Of a DNA stretch of 64,000 nucleotides, positions 34,978-48,841 are shown piece after piece. Position 1 is the first letter of the stretch, and the number at the start of each line of letters is the position of its first letter. The position numbers and the translations under genes are program-made. Under the pieces are notes generated by a model. It was not told where the DNA came from. It was given only the letters and a program-made list of their open reading frames with translations, and made no database searches. Source of the DNA: Pohlia nutans (taxonomy: Eukaryota; Streptophyta; Bryopsida; Bryales; Mniaceae); contig CM040085.1 in assembly GCA_022496805.1 (NCBI GenBank), forward strand, positions 16,707,811 to 16,771,810, read 5' to 3'.

Positions 34978-35841
34978 TTAAACAAGTGTCAATTAAATCT
35001 TGGAAAAACCAGGCCATTGGATTAGAAGATTATAGTATGTCTTTGAACTGTATAATGCACACTCAAAAACAAGATTTTTGAGTGTGTATAACTTCAAAGT
35101 TAAATAGAATTTGGGTTAAATTTTCAAAAAATGAAAGTGAAGATGTTCAACAAACAATGACCTATCTCAACACCTCTCCATTGTTATCTTTCATGTCAAG
35201 AATGGATTCACACATAATTATTGTGCATTTTATAATTGAGAGTGACTTATCCATATACGGTTTAGGACAAAACTTAGTCATATAAATATGAGAGGAGTTG
35301 GTACATTGATCCGTTAGAAAACACCAGCATGTCAAGATCCAAATTTGAATTTGTTTCCACCCATGGCATTGTGGGCCAGAGACTCCTTTATTCGCGCTAC
35401 GGGTCCAACCAAAATCCAAGAACGCAGTATTCGCTTTACGAACAACACGCTTCGTCCACTAGCTCTTTGTAAGATTCAGCTGCTCTTTTGACCAGAGCGG
35501 AGAAGGCGACACCAAGTGCCGAAGCCCGAGCAGGCTCCTATTGCTACGCAAGATGAAAGCAAAACTGGGATGCAGAGAACAGGTACTTTCAAATATATCT
35601 TTTAGAATTTTTTTGCCAAGATCAGAATACCTACACTAATGGAACATGAACAAGAGAACACAATCCAAAAAATGAAAGAAGTCAACAAACTTCCAAACAT
35701 ATGAAATACCGCAGAGTACATATGTTGTATTTGTAAGTATTTGTATCCCCACATCTGAAATTCAAACATTGATGCTGGGTTTGGAGTTGATGCTGGTTCA
35801 AAGTAGACCACAATGTGGTTGCATGGGCTGTAAAGGGTTAA
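34978..35841 (+). mobile_element. 5'-truncated copy of the 50287-51095 element, carrying a 308-bp insert
   Basis: From GAAGATTATAGTATGTCTTT to AACACAATCC it follows 50287-51095 closely, and it ends AAAGGGTTAA at 35841. About 125 bp of the left end, including the inverted repeat, is absent. The element 34483-34977 lies at the break. Between 35312 and 35619 there is a non-homologous insert. Confidence 0.8.
35312..35619 (-). pseudogene. captured host-gene fragment inside a TTAA element
   Basis: This block is absent from the sister copy (between GATC and AAGATC at about 50750) and is clearly GC-richer than the element. On the minus strand, after an AATAG acceptor-like site, it reads ARASALGVAFSALVKRAAES then YKELVDEA before a stop. 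That is protein-like but not identified. A gene fragment carried or trapped by the element is the likeliest reading. Confidence 0.5.
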
Positions 35842-36195
35842 CCCCAACCTCATTCATTTTTCAGTATTTTCTAGAGCCCATTCGTATTCACAATCGACAA
35901 AAAACAATCAACATTTTTGTGGAGCTCAGCCGGCTCTGGAATTGTTTGATTTCTGATGATATATGTAGCACCGGCACTTCGGCTTGAATAAAATTGGACA
36001 CCTTCCAAACTGAGTGGAAATGAAGACAATTTGTTTGGAAAAACGGAATTTACAACGCATAACTTGAGAAATTCTTAATAAAGTGGTTTGACTCACAAAA
36101 GGCCCTGCAACTCCTCCACCTTACTAATGAAAATTGCAATGTTACATACGGGTAAATATGCATATTAAGTCTTTCTCGAGTCTTTCCTACCCAGG

Positions 36196-36196
<1 letters not shown>

Positions 36197-36284
<88 letters not shown>
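36197..36284. repeat. (AT)n microsatellite, about 44 units
   Basis: An uninterrupted TA/AT dinucleotide run of about 88 bp lies about 190 bp beyond the 3' end of the GMI1-like gene. Confidence 0.97.
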
Positions 36285-36287
<3 letters not shown>

Positions 36288-36477
36288 CAAGTCTTTCTGA
36301 AGTTTTGCTGGATAACACTGGATCATTACATTCGGTAATATGTAAAAGAGATCTAGCTTACACTTCTATAAACAAGAGTAACACATGGAGCATAGATGGA
36401 AAATATGCCCATAGATGGAAAGGTGGGTAAAGATAGCCACCTTCAGCTTCTGGAAATCAGCCAACCTCACAAGATTT

Positions 36478-39400
36478 TTAAGAGTCTTCTTTCTTAGAGG
36501 CATGGCGAAACGCGATTTTATTGATGGAGTGACCTTTTTGACTGATGTCCTCCATTTTTTTGGTGACTATAGCAATCTTGAAAGTGGTTTTCTTGACCTT
36601 TTCAGTGATGTTCTGAAGATTTTCCTCGATTCCCTTATCGATGTAGCGTTGTCTTGCAGCCTCCATTTGCTTCATCACTTCCTTTAGCTGCCTATGCTGA
36701 AGTGGTCTCACTTCTTTGAAGGGGATGGATCTTCTGGGAGGTGGGGATGATCTGACTTCCAGGTTTCTCATACCGTAATTGAGTTGCCCTGCTGGTGGCA
36801 TCCATGTTGGAAACCACACCACAGGATCCTCCCTGCCATTGCCCAAACTTTTGTAAGGAAAAGCTTTGAAAACACAAATTATAATATTTAAGGCAACTTG
36901 TACAATCCATAGAAGTCACGTAAGGAGCATTGAATTCAGAAAGGCTATCACTTACCAGAACATGCACTAAGCTGTACCGAATGATTGAATGGAGCAACAT
37001 AGACTTACACCACAAATACTGATTTAAGCACAAAGAAAGTAAAGCTGCACACCTTCCGCCCCACTCGAATTGGTTACTAGTCCGGATAATTCCACCGTCA
37101 AGTGAAACAGCACTGCTCCTAATATCCTTCTCCTTCTGTGCTTTCAACATGTTGACTGTGGTATCAAAAACTTCAAGGAAACCAAAAAGCACAAAGAACA
37201 GAGACTCCCGCAACCCGTAGCGCCCCAAGATGCGAATCCGAAGCTGGTCTTCATTCAGATGAATGAAGTTCACGGCGTATCCCAGACTTCCAACCGGGCG
37301 TTCTGACCCAGACATGATGCCATGTCCTAGGTTTAATAGCTTCTGGGGATCACTGGTATTCACACTTGGACGGCCGTCTGATCTCCTGTAAAAGCTGCAA
37401 TCGAGACGAACACAACCATCGTTAGAATGCAAGCTCCTACTTTGAATATTGTTCTTGGTCGAAAAGGATGGTAGAGAATGTAAAATACAACTGGATTCCA
37501 GAAGTCGTATCATCCATACCTGTTCTCATCTGCCAATGTTATCACACGAAACCGCCCCGAAATCTGAAGATTGCGATTCTGCGCAAGACCAAAAAGACCC
37601 TGATTGGGGTCCAATGTTCCATCATTGTTGAGGATTCCGAAACACTCTGCAGCCCTTGTTGATCCGCAGATTATTGCCAGCATGTTCTCCAACCCAAGGA
37701 ACTCCACCAGCACCCTGAACGTAATGCAAGCGCTCAATCAAGACATGCTAGTCAACCTCCAAATAACAAAATTTAACCCTTGATAAATTAGATGTCTGAA
37801 CTACCTCTTGTTTTGATATTGAAAACACTACAAATTCAGCCAAATCTCTAGCAAACGATAGTAAGGGTGACTGCAGTGGACCTATTGATTGCTTCATTTT
37901 CAACTGCTCCTAAGAGTGCAACAATCCCAATAACATCGCTCATGATGCCACAATCCTGTTGGCCTTGGGCTTGTAAAAGTATTGAAGCTGCGTTGGTTCC
38001 AGGTGGGTGGCCGAGATTTGCAATTTGCATCTTCACTTGTGTTGGCGTATTGTATCCAAGAGAATTGCCTGGATTATCCTCCATGCTCGTATTGTAAAGC
38101 TCTACTTGACCATCTGCCGTGGTTGGAGTGTAAAGGTCTACTTTTTTAGCTTCACACGGCTTCAATATTACAGATTCACTGGACTTCAATTTTTCATTTT
38201 CACTCGACTTCAATGTTTCGGGGCATAGCACCTTTAACTTATCGGCTTGACCTGCAGTCACCAAAATCAATAATAAGCACAATAGCTGATGTAATCATGG
38301 GAGAATTGCCTTAGAAGCACAAACCTCCCAAAGTACATGATACTCAGAATTTTTTGATTGGAGAGGTGCAAACAAACTAACTCTGAAATGTTTTCATATT
38401 CTGATCATGATCTGATTTCTCCTTTTGAAGTCTATCGCGCTCATCCTCATGCTTTTTTAGCTTTCGGCCCAGCCTTAGAAGTTTTCCCTTCAATTTCTGC
38501 ACGTGGAAATTCGATAGAAGGGCTTAGCACAATGAATCAAGACCTGAAAGCTTTAACACAAGACATGTGCTCTTGAGGCATGCTCATGCCTCAAAACAAT
38601 GATCATACATGAAAATAAATGGCCCAGAATCAGTGCAATCGAAAGTTAGGTACACGGTAATTCAGCATCAATTCAAAAAAAATTATCAAGTCTAGAATCC
38701 TCTTCATGAATGAATCGACTCATCATGAAATGTCCATACTAATATTCAGTTTTCAAGCACTAGTAATTACCTGTGATTCTTCCATGGTAGACTGAATTGC
38801 CGCTTTCAAAGCCTGGCTGTGATCATTATCAAGAGCCTGTCGAGGAGCCTGTACATCTCGAAGCACTAAAGCTTTTGATTCAAAATGGTCCGGGAGGGCC
38901 TGAGACATGTCGTAGAGATTCTCTAAAGCCATTAAGTCGTCGCAATCTCTGTCAGATTTTCCGACAGATTTTTCCACCAACACCTGATAGGAAAAGAGAA
39001 ATTTCAAATATAGTATATATAGGTGTAATGATGTTTTAAAGATATAAGCGCTAACATGTAATGCTTCAGTTTAGTTTATTGACTGATCCAGTTCAGTAAC
39101 ATACCACAATGCGTGTTTTCAGTTTTTGATGTTGGCAATGAGTCACACATCCTTCCCACATTCCAGGATTATGCATTTGGATGTGTGGGAGGGTGCATAC
39201 TCCTCTATGGAAAGGGACAGAGATATTGGGGCTCCAATCTAGTGTCAGATTGTGGGCTACGCCATCCATCGTATGATCGACTTGTCCATTTTCATCCACT
39301 GCTTCAATCTCTATCCCCGTTAATTGAGACCCCAAGGCTACTCGTTCGGGTGCCTGCATTTAATTGCCTCGGGTAATCAGATTAATCAACCAAGTTTATG

Positions 39401-42400
39401 AATCACACCGGTTCAAATTTTGAAGATTTTCGGTTTTCTCCAATCTTCACAATGAAAATACACTTGGGACTTACATTTTTGGTCCGTAAACTTCGAAAGA
39501 TAACTTTGAATGTTTTCTTCAGCAGAGTCAAATTCTCTATGGACCGTAACTCCAAACGGGCTGCAGAGACGATATAAAGTATTTAAGAATCAAGGCGAAT
39601 TGCATCTGGAGAAGTTGAATGGTTCAGTTTTCAAAGAGAAGTTTGAGTTCATGTTCTCAAGCAGGAGAAGCAATTGAAAGAGGATACCTTCGCCTCCATA
39701 GCCGGCTGTAACTCGGAGTCGCAACCCAAGGTCCAGACAACCACTTCCGTCCACCTGCATATGAAAACGTGGTTTGTTTTACTTGCATTTGTTTTATCAC
39801 ACGCATGGATAAATCGGCATAAATGAACTTTGCAACTGCTCAAATTCTATCAAAAATTCGAACACAGATCTGTGCAGCTACTAGCTGATTCTAGAAGACT
39901 TGTATATCGTGGAGAAAAGAGATGAGCTTACTGAACGTGTCGATCCGACTTTATCCTGGAAATCGAAACCCTCCAACACCACCTTGACTTGCTCACTAGA
40001 TAAAACGGGATTTTGTTGACTGTCCAGAACCTGCACATTGAGGGCACATTACATTGCAAATCTTGTGACTTTGACACCAGATTAGGATGTGTGGTATTAT
40101 CTCCTTTGAGCTGTTTTTGGTACCCTTGGCAACAAAACTTCATCGCTTAGAAACTTCACTTCCTAATTTTTTCTATCCGAGTGAACGAATATCAAAAGCT
40201 TGTAGGCAGGTCCTTTGCCAAGGTTTTCATTTCTGAGACTTGCAGCCCGACGAGAATGCATTCAAACTGGACAGAGATCAGCGCCAATTGTAACCAGCTC
40301 AATGAATTCATAACTATGAGTCAAAATTTATCAAATGCGGAAGCAATTTAAAAAATTTGGTGGTGATAGGAAAGGATAGTTAACCTCAAAGATGATTTTC
40401 TCTATAATCTGCCCAGGGTGGAGACCGTTATCCGGTGCATCACTCTCCTTCATGCGAGCTGATGCTACTCCTCCCGGCAATACTGCAACAATTCGAAGAT
40501 TTTGTAAAATATAAAAGTGTTCAAGAGTGCTAGGAATGAGAACCTTGCTACGGTACTACTCAATAATTTTATGTAGTCCCTTCAAGGTTCCTAGCTTATA
40601 GTCGTTGATAGATGAAATAGCACATGAAACAATCCGTTGTGATTTTTTTTTGAGGAAATGCCAGTTATGATTAGTGAACAATTTGATTGTGACATCTGTC
40701 CAACCCATGTGCAATCGAATTTAACCACTGAGTAGTACTGTACACATTGGAGAAATGTTTTAACCTGATATTGAGAAACTTGCTACCGGATTGCCAGCAA
40801 TACTCATCCTCAATGCAGCCTGCATACTTGGCTTGAGTGGTTCGAGGAATCCTTGACCTAATCTTATCTCCTGCGAGTTCCACACACTCAGAACTCTTTC
40901 ATATCACCCCTTTGGTAACCTACATACATGAGTTCAGAACTTGCCATGCACTCAATCAAAGTCTATCAAAGTCCATCGATAGGAATCGAACCGGAATTTC
41001 AAGGTTGAGGCACTCGTCATCTGGTATCAAGCGCAGGTCTTTCGAAATAGTTATTGAGAGCTTGACTTGACGACCTTCTTTAGAATAGATGCCACATTCA
41101 ATATCATGAGGGATTTCCTCAAACTCTTTTGGATTGCCGAATTCATCAACCCGAGACAGATACAACTTTCCAGGAAGCACTCCCCCAAGCCTGCAATCGT
41201 TTGCGAAAGCTCATAAAATTTAAAAGACAGTGTTAGTTTAGGAATAAAATGATGCTTTTGGTTCGAAAGCAATACCACATGGTCTGAAGGTCTGCACAAG
41301 CTGCTTGGAATTTAATCAACCCACCTTACTTTCATCACCTCGGGGCTTCCATTCTGGTGGTGTTCATTGCAGTGTCCAGGATGGGAGCATAGGTTCCAGT
41401 TTCTTATGTTTGAGGATGGTGCGACGTTTATGCGCACTATCAAGTTATCCACATCCTGGTACTTCGCACTCACCTAATCCCAAAGCCGCACCCACAAAAA
41501 GAGTGATTAGGTTGGAATTAGCTGGTCCCAAAGTTTTGGACGACAAAAGAATTCTACCATCAGGATGCATCGAGAGAGACTGTAACCCAGAAGCGTAAAC
41601 ATCTTCATAGAGAGCACTTTTCAGCCTTTCACGGAGTCTAACCCAAGAGCTGTGCCATAAAATAAGGTCGTTACGGGAGATTCATGGTTGTGCATAAGAT
41701 CGCTACATAACTTCAAAAAGAGATCACTACCAAAAAGGAAAAAATTTACATACCAGAGAAAATACGAGAAAATATGTCCCAGTTGTTCGTGTGATGTGCT
41801 CGAGTTCATTAGCAGTGGTGCTAAAACAGTACAAGCCTTTGAGGTTGTCTTGAGCGGTTGCTGTTACTTTTCTCGCATACGTTTTTGCCGTACTGTTTTC
41901 AGATACTTTTTTCAACACTTCGATTTTGGGATATTGCACTCCAGGAGGAAGGTACTTCACTTTCCACACAACCAAAGTCATCTCCATTGACTCTGCAATA
42001 ATATACTTCTGCTGCAAGCGTTTTGAGTCTGTCATATGATCCTTCCATATTTTTGGCCTCACCACTGCAATGATCTCAGGGGCCAGAACTGTCCCTGCTT
42101 TTAAACTCCACATAGGGATGCTCTGTACATAGGAAATGTATTAATCACTCCAGAATAATCATAATTTTAAGTACTTCCAGTAATTTTTTACATCCAATTG
42201 CAACTCACTGCACTATTTTCAGTGTGCTGAAGCTGTAATGAAGAGGACCACAATAATGTAGGCACTTACTTCTTGCTCAACGAACGCAGGTGACTCAACG
42301 AACGCAGCGAGAAGCTCAACGAACGCAGGTGACTTGCTTTGAGTTTTTTCTTCTTGCTTCCGCCACACCACTTCATCAACCCTCTCACACTACACGACAT

Positions 42401-45400
42401 ACACATTTGAGTCAAACGGCACAAGGATATTCGACCCAGAAAAAATAGTGGTTTCAAAGCTTCCTAAGTTCACCATTTAAAATTCTCAAGTCGCCCTACT
42501 TGCAAGATGATCTGTGGTTAGAATATTCTGCCATCTCAGAAAATGGCGGAGGTTTCATAAAAAAAACACCCAATGTAGGTTTCACATGGCAATCAAGAAT
42601 TAAAGAATAGGAATAAATACTAACTCTACCTTTCCACTGAAGAGTATTTCAATAGGGAATGCTCGTGATTCTCCAAGAATGAAAGAATGTTCTTGGTTCT
42701 GATCGACCACTAGTTCTTTGCTACCACGCTCCTCAGGTACCCCCATCGACCTAAAGAAGTTCATCAATTCGTCTCCTCAATAATTCATTCAAAAGAAAAT
42801 ATCTTCTTCTATTATGATTCAAAGAAACTCAAGCTCGGATCGAGCTCACAACTGAGGCAGCCACTGACTCCTAATGGCACACGGGAACAGCTGCCTCTAA
42901 ATCATTGGCAATTAACATTAAATCAGGTTGCATGTGCTGGTCGCTTTTCAGCGCCAATTGTCGGTGATAATAGAAGCTGCAATTGACAGGCTGGTGTGAA
43001 TGTAGTCTACTTCCATTGTTATATTATCGGTGTCTAGATATATAGCTGAAAGCCCGGTCCAGCTCTAGCTAGTAGCTCAGCACCAGAAACTCAAAACAAG
43101 AGAATTAACAGCAAGGAACACAAAACATTCACGGTCTTGAGGAAGTTAATACCTGCATATGATCCTAGTCTCACCTGCATCAGTGAACAAGTAAGATATG
43201 GTTCAGGCACTCTACGGTCATGAAACTATATCAAGAGATCGTGACATATTTACAGCAGTATATGTGGCTCAGAAAAAGCTGCATAGGAAACAAAGGAAGG
43301 CATATATAACTGGATGTACCAGCACTACCCCAAAAAATTTGAATCAGCTTCCTGAAAGATAAAATCACTCTAACACATTGCCTATAATTTCCTACAGCAA
43401 CAAAAAGCCATCCCCACGGTAATCCCCATGTAACGGCACCTGGTTCATCAGCCAAGCCTTCGGAAATGAAGCACTCAACAGTCACGTAGAGTACCATATC
43501 GTTATTGTTCAGACCCGGAAGGCCCTTCAGAAGCTTCAGCCTTATAGGAGCCTCCTCCTTCCCTACCTTCCAGTTGTAATCTCCGCACGTAATATCATAT
43601 ACCACTCGAAAAACTGCAAAGGGCGATCAGAATCAGTTAATACAACAATTGTAGTCTGACCCAATCTGGATTTGAAATATTTTTTACCAGGAAATTCAGC
43701 AATTTAGCAGAATAGGAACAGAGATTGTGTGAAAATTTGAACAAGTCAATTTTCTGTGCCCCTATACTTGTGCGTCATGGTAATCAAGATTGAAGAGATG
43801 TGATCTTTTCTCTAAGTGCGTGGACTCTCACCATCGTCTTTGATATTTAGTTCTTGCTTGTGGTGTGGCTGGGATACAATGACAGCGCTGCTCTTGTCTA
43901 CGATGGCATCTCTGTCGAACTTATGATTTTTTGTAATCCATATTTTGTAATCTGAATGCAGTTGTTCAGGCTTGATGACAGCACCATTATGCGTGATGGA
44001 TACAGTAACAAGCCCTGGAAAATCAAGATATCCATAGTCAATTCAAGACATTATGCCAGCCTTCACAAAAACATCATTCAATTGCACGGACAGCTTTTGG
44101 AAGGTACTCATATGTATCAGGGCTGACTAGGCAGACGATGTTTTGCACGATAAATTACCGGCAGATTACGTTAACGAACCTCTTGCAGAGTCCACGGTTT
44201 GCAGACCCGAGCCCAATTTTAAGAGAGCCTCCGTAAAGGCGTGGTTTGGATCAAGATTCGTCTGCATGCTCATCAACCTTTCATGGTTAGAAACTGAAAG
44301 ACACAACCTCATCAACAAATTTTCAAAGATTTGGTACGGTTCTATCACGAAGGGCAGGATCAAGAGCTTACTTTGGAGTGGGTTGGTACAAATCCCGCAT
44401 CCACATCTGCTGACACCATATACGTTCACAATTATAATTGACTTCCAAATTAGAAAGAATTTCAACACACAAATTCCTGTTCTCTGCTTGCAATTTAACA
44501 AAAGCAGTATATTCCAGAACACAATTGGAGAACGTATCTAGAAACATTCTTTGTGACCCTCAAGTAAACAAGTCTACGGTACAATGGAATAATTATGCAA
44601 AATTTACTATGCTATTTGCAGAATTCGGTACCTATGAAGGCCTTGGCACGTTTATAGCAGTGCCTGTTTACTTCATTCTCTCTGTGGAACTTCTTCGGCT
44701 CCATAAACGGAAGCCTTCCCTGCATAATGAAAGGTGGTAGTTAACAAGTGTTGGTTTTTAACAAGGATCTAGACTAGCTGGTCCATATACAACAGATTTG
44801 AACTATCTCTGTATAGATTACTTCTGAAATACGTTAATCAAAGAATATTCCTGCATTACAAGTAATATGAACTCACATCCACATTTCCTTACCCCTCGTG
44901 CACGTGGAAGCAAGCGGCCGAGTCGACGTATCGAACGGCGAGAGTAGTTATCAAAGTTCACGTCGCCAATAACGCCAGGTTCCATGAATTTTGGGTCCTC
45001 GTCCTTGAGTTTCTCAAGAATGTCATCAATCGCTTCTCGTCCCTGTTTACCATTCATAACGATTACTTCAAGCAAATTAATATAAAGAATACAAAAATGA
45101 TATATAATGTGCTTGATTGACAATATTTTAAATAACCATACCATCATTAAGTTCCATTTACAACGCAGTGCTGCACACCTTATTGATGGGGAAGTAACGA
45201 CAAGTAATACGAGCATTTGCTTTATCCGATCCCCCTCCTGCATGGACCACATACAATACAAACCATTGTAATATTAATCTTTGCCCAGAGACATCTGTTG
45301 CCTCAAGGGTAAATAAAGTAAACAACGAAGAAATTACGATATTATTATAAGGAGTAAAAATATGTTTGACATTGCTAAGAAATAAGAGGATGTGCTGAAA

Positions 45401-48400
45401 ACTGCTCACCAGGGTATCTTACGTGGAGTATGGAAAGCATCTATTGACATATTCGAACTAAATATTAAAAAGGTAGTAGGCAATCAACTCTAGACGACAT
45501 TTTTCTCTCTTTTCCAAAAGAGGAATCCATTTCTGAATAACACAGCTGTCGTAATACCTGATGTGGACTTGGCGAATTGCAGGTATAATACGAAAGGCTC
45601 TCCCACCCCAGAAAAGTAATTTGTGTGAGCGACCTCACCACCCAACACTCCAGCGAGGTCGTCTCCATTTACCTGCATATGAAGCATGCCACCTTAGTGT
45701 TGTTCAAATAGTTACCCCAGCAAGAATAAAATAGTGATGAAGAGAGTAGAATTATTCTCACCCGAATTTCAACAGGCCTGGATGTCATACCACTAGCGCC
45801 ATCATCATTCTGCAAGAAATCAAGGAATTTATGATTACTTATATTTTAATTTGAAGTTGGGCTTGAATGTGTAAGACAGATTGATTATCTATATAAAACT
45901 ATATCACGGCGGGTGCTTGTACCTGAATATATGGGAAATAGAAATCCTTAAGCTTGCGCTGAACTTCTTCAACCCTCCACGTTGTGATTTCTCGATTCAG
46001 ATTTGAAATTTCTACCTGAAACGAAGAGTGTCTTGTATTTATCACTATGTAATTGAACAAAGAATAAAATCTTCTAATTACCCATTCACGATTTTGCACA
46101 TAGTAGCTCTCAGTCATTAAATTTCGAACTTAATTACTCTAAGCTTAGATATGCATAAAGTTTACCTTAGTAAAGCTTCCGTGGGGAGACCATTGAAGCT
46201 CCTGTTCTGTTGGTGGTCGAAACTCACCTCCTGTCTGTACACACGAACAAAGCGTGGTCAAAACTTAGAAACTTAGCGTGGTCAAAACTTAGAGGTCAAA
46301 ACTTAGAAATGTGCTTGTACCTTCCACACACTTCCAGCTTTGACATTGGTCTCCAGGGTCTCTTTAGACAGATGCAATACAGCCACCCGCTTCGACGTCT
46401 TCGTTTTCGAGGATACTACTATACATCTGCAAAACGATAAGAAATTAGTATGTCATAGGACACAAAAGACTTGAATCACAATTTGCAAGATCTTAGATGC
46501 AAACAATCTTTGAATTATGATTTTGAATTAAATGAGTAGGGTTGGAAGAAACCCGCCAAGGTGAAGCCCAGCTCCAATTCCTCCCAGTCCGAACATTCCA
46601 AAATTAGGCTGCACATGAAATTCCCCAACAGAACTGAATGATTTTCCCTGCCTTCCTTTCCTCAACATAATCAGCATGTTTAATTGTCTTAGACATGAGC
46701 GCTCATGCAGCTCATAAGTGGAAAAGCTCTTCAATAAAGAGTAATTTCAACTTGATTACGGATTTGACTGAGTAACTGAATTTTTTTTGATGAAATTATT
46801 TCTCAAGAAACATTTCTTCAAAGATACTAAAGTGTTTCAACTCATCAAATTAAGCGTCAATTTCTTCTATCAGAGAATCAACCAAATGTAGTTGTAGACT
46901 TCCACCTTCAGGTACGGAGGTGGTATTCCGATAGCCTCGTTAACCAAGCGCCGGTACATCGAACTCCCCATTGTTCCCCTGTTCAGTTGACTCAGAATGT
47001 CAAAATTGCAGCTCATAGAATTCTTTCACAAAACACAGCCATATAAAGCTTTCTAAGTAGTGCATGTGAATGTTCGAAAAGGAGACCTAGAATACTTAGA
47101 GAACACCACAAATTGAACTCTTTTCGAGGTCTCAAGGATCATTGCAACCCCATCCATATAGATTACAGAAGAGGTTTCACAGAATCGTTGTAGGAAACTG
47201 TTGCAGGAAATTGAATACTGGGATACCACTAACAAGGGGAAATTCAAAAGACGACAAAGAAGGATGCGATGCCTACCATTTTGAAATTGAATTCTGAGAG
47301 GTGCTATCCATCCCTTTGCCAGTGTCATAAATGCTAATCTTCCCATTCATATGATCAAGGTCCACACTGGCAAAAAAAAATCTTGAAATTGTCAGATAAG
47401 CTTTAATTTCTCTATAGATTGCACTTCTGAAACGAAGTCCCTTCGCTTTCAAACAGACGAAATAATGAGCACCAAGAATGATTTACCATATGAGACGTTT
47501 CCCAGATTCCAGTTGGTATACCGCCTGTAATGAGTTATCCTGCACAAATTGAAACGCTTCATTGTCAAGCGCTGACATAGAAACTAGCGGGACTGCAAAC
47601 TTGCCAAAAAAAGTCATTCTACAGCAACTTCACACGTTTTAGAAGACATAAAAGAAGTTTGAGCCATCGTACAAGCTCGTCGGCCAGTGCTGAGAAAACT
47701 GAATAATCCTGTGGCAAGATCTGAAGCAGATGGGTTTCTGGAGTGACATTCCAAAAATCCTGCACAATCACATTTCCCGAAAACGAAAGAGGTGTGTTAC
47801 AGAACTATAGGTGATGGAAGAAATCAAATATGGATATCAAATAATTTCTACATGCATCTGCAGCCATACTTAGTACTAGCAGTGGTTTGCGACTTGGAAT
47901 CACAAAGCGAGTGCAGCATTCACGATCTTAGGGATGCAGTAACTCACCGGGTGGAAGTGTACAGTATCAGGGTGGTCATCCTGTCAAGGCCCACTCGGAC
48001 AGAAAGAAGTTAGCCAATGTTGCTCGAAACAGACATGTGACCTAATTGATACCAATTAACACCAATTGTTCGGAGCGTTGCAGGACTTGATTACTTCGGC
48101 AAAAAAATAGGACTGGAATTTCAAATGCAAACTATAGTCACGGACATGGTTCTCAAAAATAAATTGCAGAAGACTCACATGTAGCAGTAGACCCCTCCCG
48201 CTCTTAAATTCGTCTGCCAACGAGGTAAATATACCTTTCTCGTCAGGGACACGCTTCCCTTGGAAGTCAGTGATGTAAAAGTTACCCTTATTTTTCCACA
48301 CAATATCACGCTGCTTCTGCTTCGTGTTATCACCCCTGTTCAAGCTCTGTTCAATGCGCTCCACAAATTCCTGTACTGTCAGGTTCTTGCAGGTCGCAAA

Positions 48401-48619
48401 ATCTAATTTCATTTCCACGGAGGTTTTGTTGGGGAGATACACAAGAAATTCATAAGCATCTGCGGAAGGAGAGTCACCATCCCTGCGGCGACGAACGCTA
48501 CGACTTCCGTGATGCGCGGATGACGGCACGGCCACGGGAGAACACTCCACGGAATTCTCAACGACCACGATTTGGCGCCCTCGCTTTGTGCCTGAGGGCG
48601 GGGTGTGTGGCTCTCCCAT
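36478..48619 (-). CDS. GMI1/SMCHD1-like GHKL ATPase with SMC hinge domain
   Basis: A many-exon minus-strand gene starting MGEPHTPPSGTKRGR at 48619. The N-terminal exon (48619-48179) has a ubiquitin-like region. Exons 47759-47673, 47539-47487, 47366-47277, 46978-46906, 46608-46553, 46426-46321, 46234-46166 and 46015-45923 join in phase into a GHKL ATPase: N-box ALADEL+DNSLQAV, YDTGKGMD, MGSSMYRRLVNEAIGIPPPY, NFGMFGLGGIGAGLHLGG and VVSSKTKTSKRVAVLHL. Further mapped exons include 45809-45762, 45672-45558, 45237-45179, 45042-44893 (SIRRLGRLLPRARG), 44719-44632, 44537-44372, 44307-44180, 44014-43832, 43613-43440, 42750-42630, 42389-42270 and 42122-41754. The C terminus (38251-37882, 37714-37520, 37394-37053, 36847-36478) is an SMC hinge: RVLVEFLG, ERPVGSLGYAVNFI, GLRESLFFVLFG, SLDGGIIR. 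GMI1 acts in plant DNA repair and SMCHD1/DMS3 relatives in silencing. Exons between 43440-42750 and 41750-38260 are partly unresolved. Confidence 0.88.
42273..42345 (-). repeat. coding minisatellite in the GMI1-like gene
   Basis: The + strand word CTCAACGAACGCAG(G/C) recurs three times with about 18-24 bp spacing. It encodes a repeated SPAFVE/LAAFVE motif in exon 42389-42270. The reading frame is kept. Confidence 0.75.
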
Positions 48620-48837
48620 TGCATCCAAGTCGAAATCCTACAATTTCAGAACTGCCAGATAGAAACACAGAATTAGAAGAGAGGCAATGTGAAAGACGAT
48701 AAGGGACGAATTCTCCATCTCTTTCAACTTCTCAGGAGAAAAGAAAAAAAATGAAGTGCAACAACATGTAGTTGCTACATCAACGTTTGTGATGTCTTAG
48801 GGAATCGACTTGTGCAGATTCGGCCAGTCACACTCAC
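48620..48837. promoter_or_regulatory. 5' leader/promoter of the GMI1-like gene
   Basis: Directly upstream of the minus-strand start codon. No clear TATA element was chosen. A tandem repeat begins about 220 bp upstream. Confidence 0.35.
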
Positions 48838-48841
48838 TAAC

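Noticed and set aside
36134..36430. 98-codon frame with repeated Tyr-Ile
   Set aside because: It is the translation of an (AT)n microsatellite.
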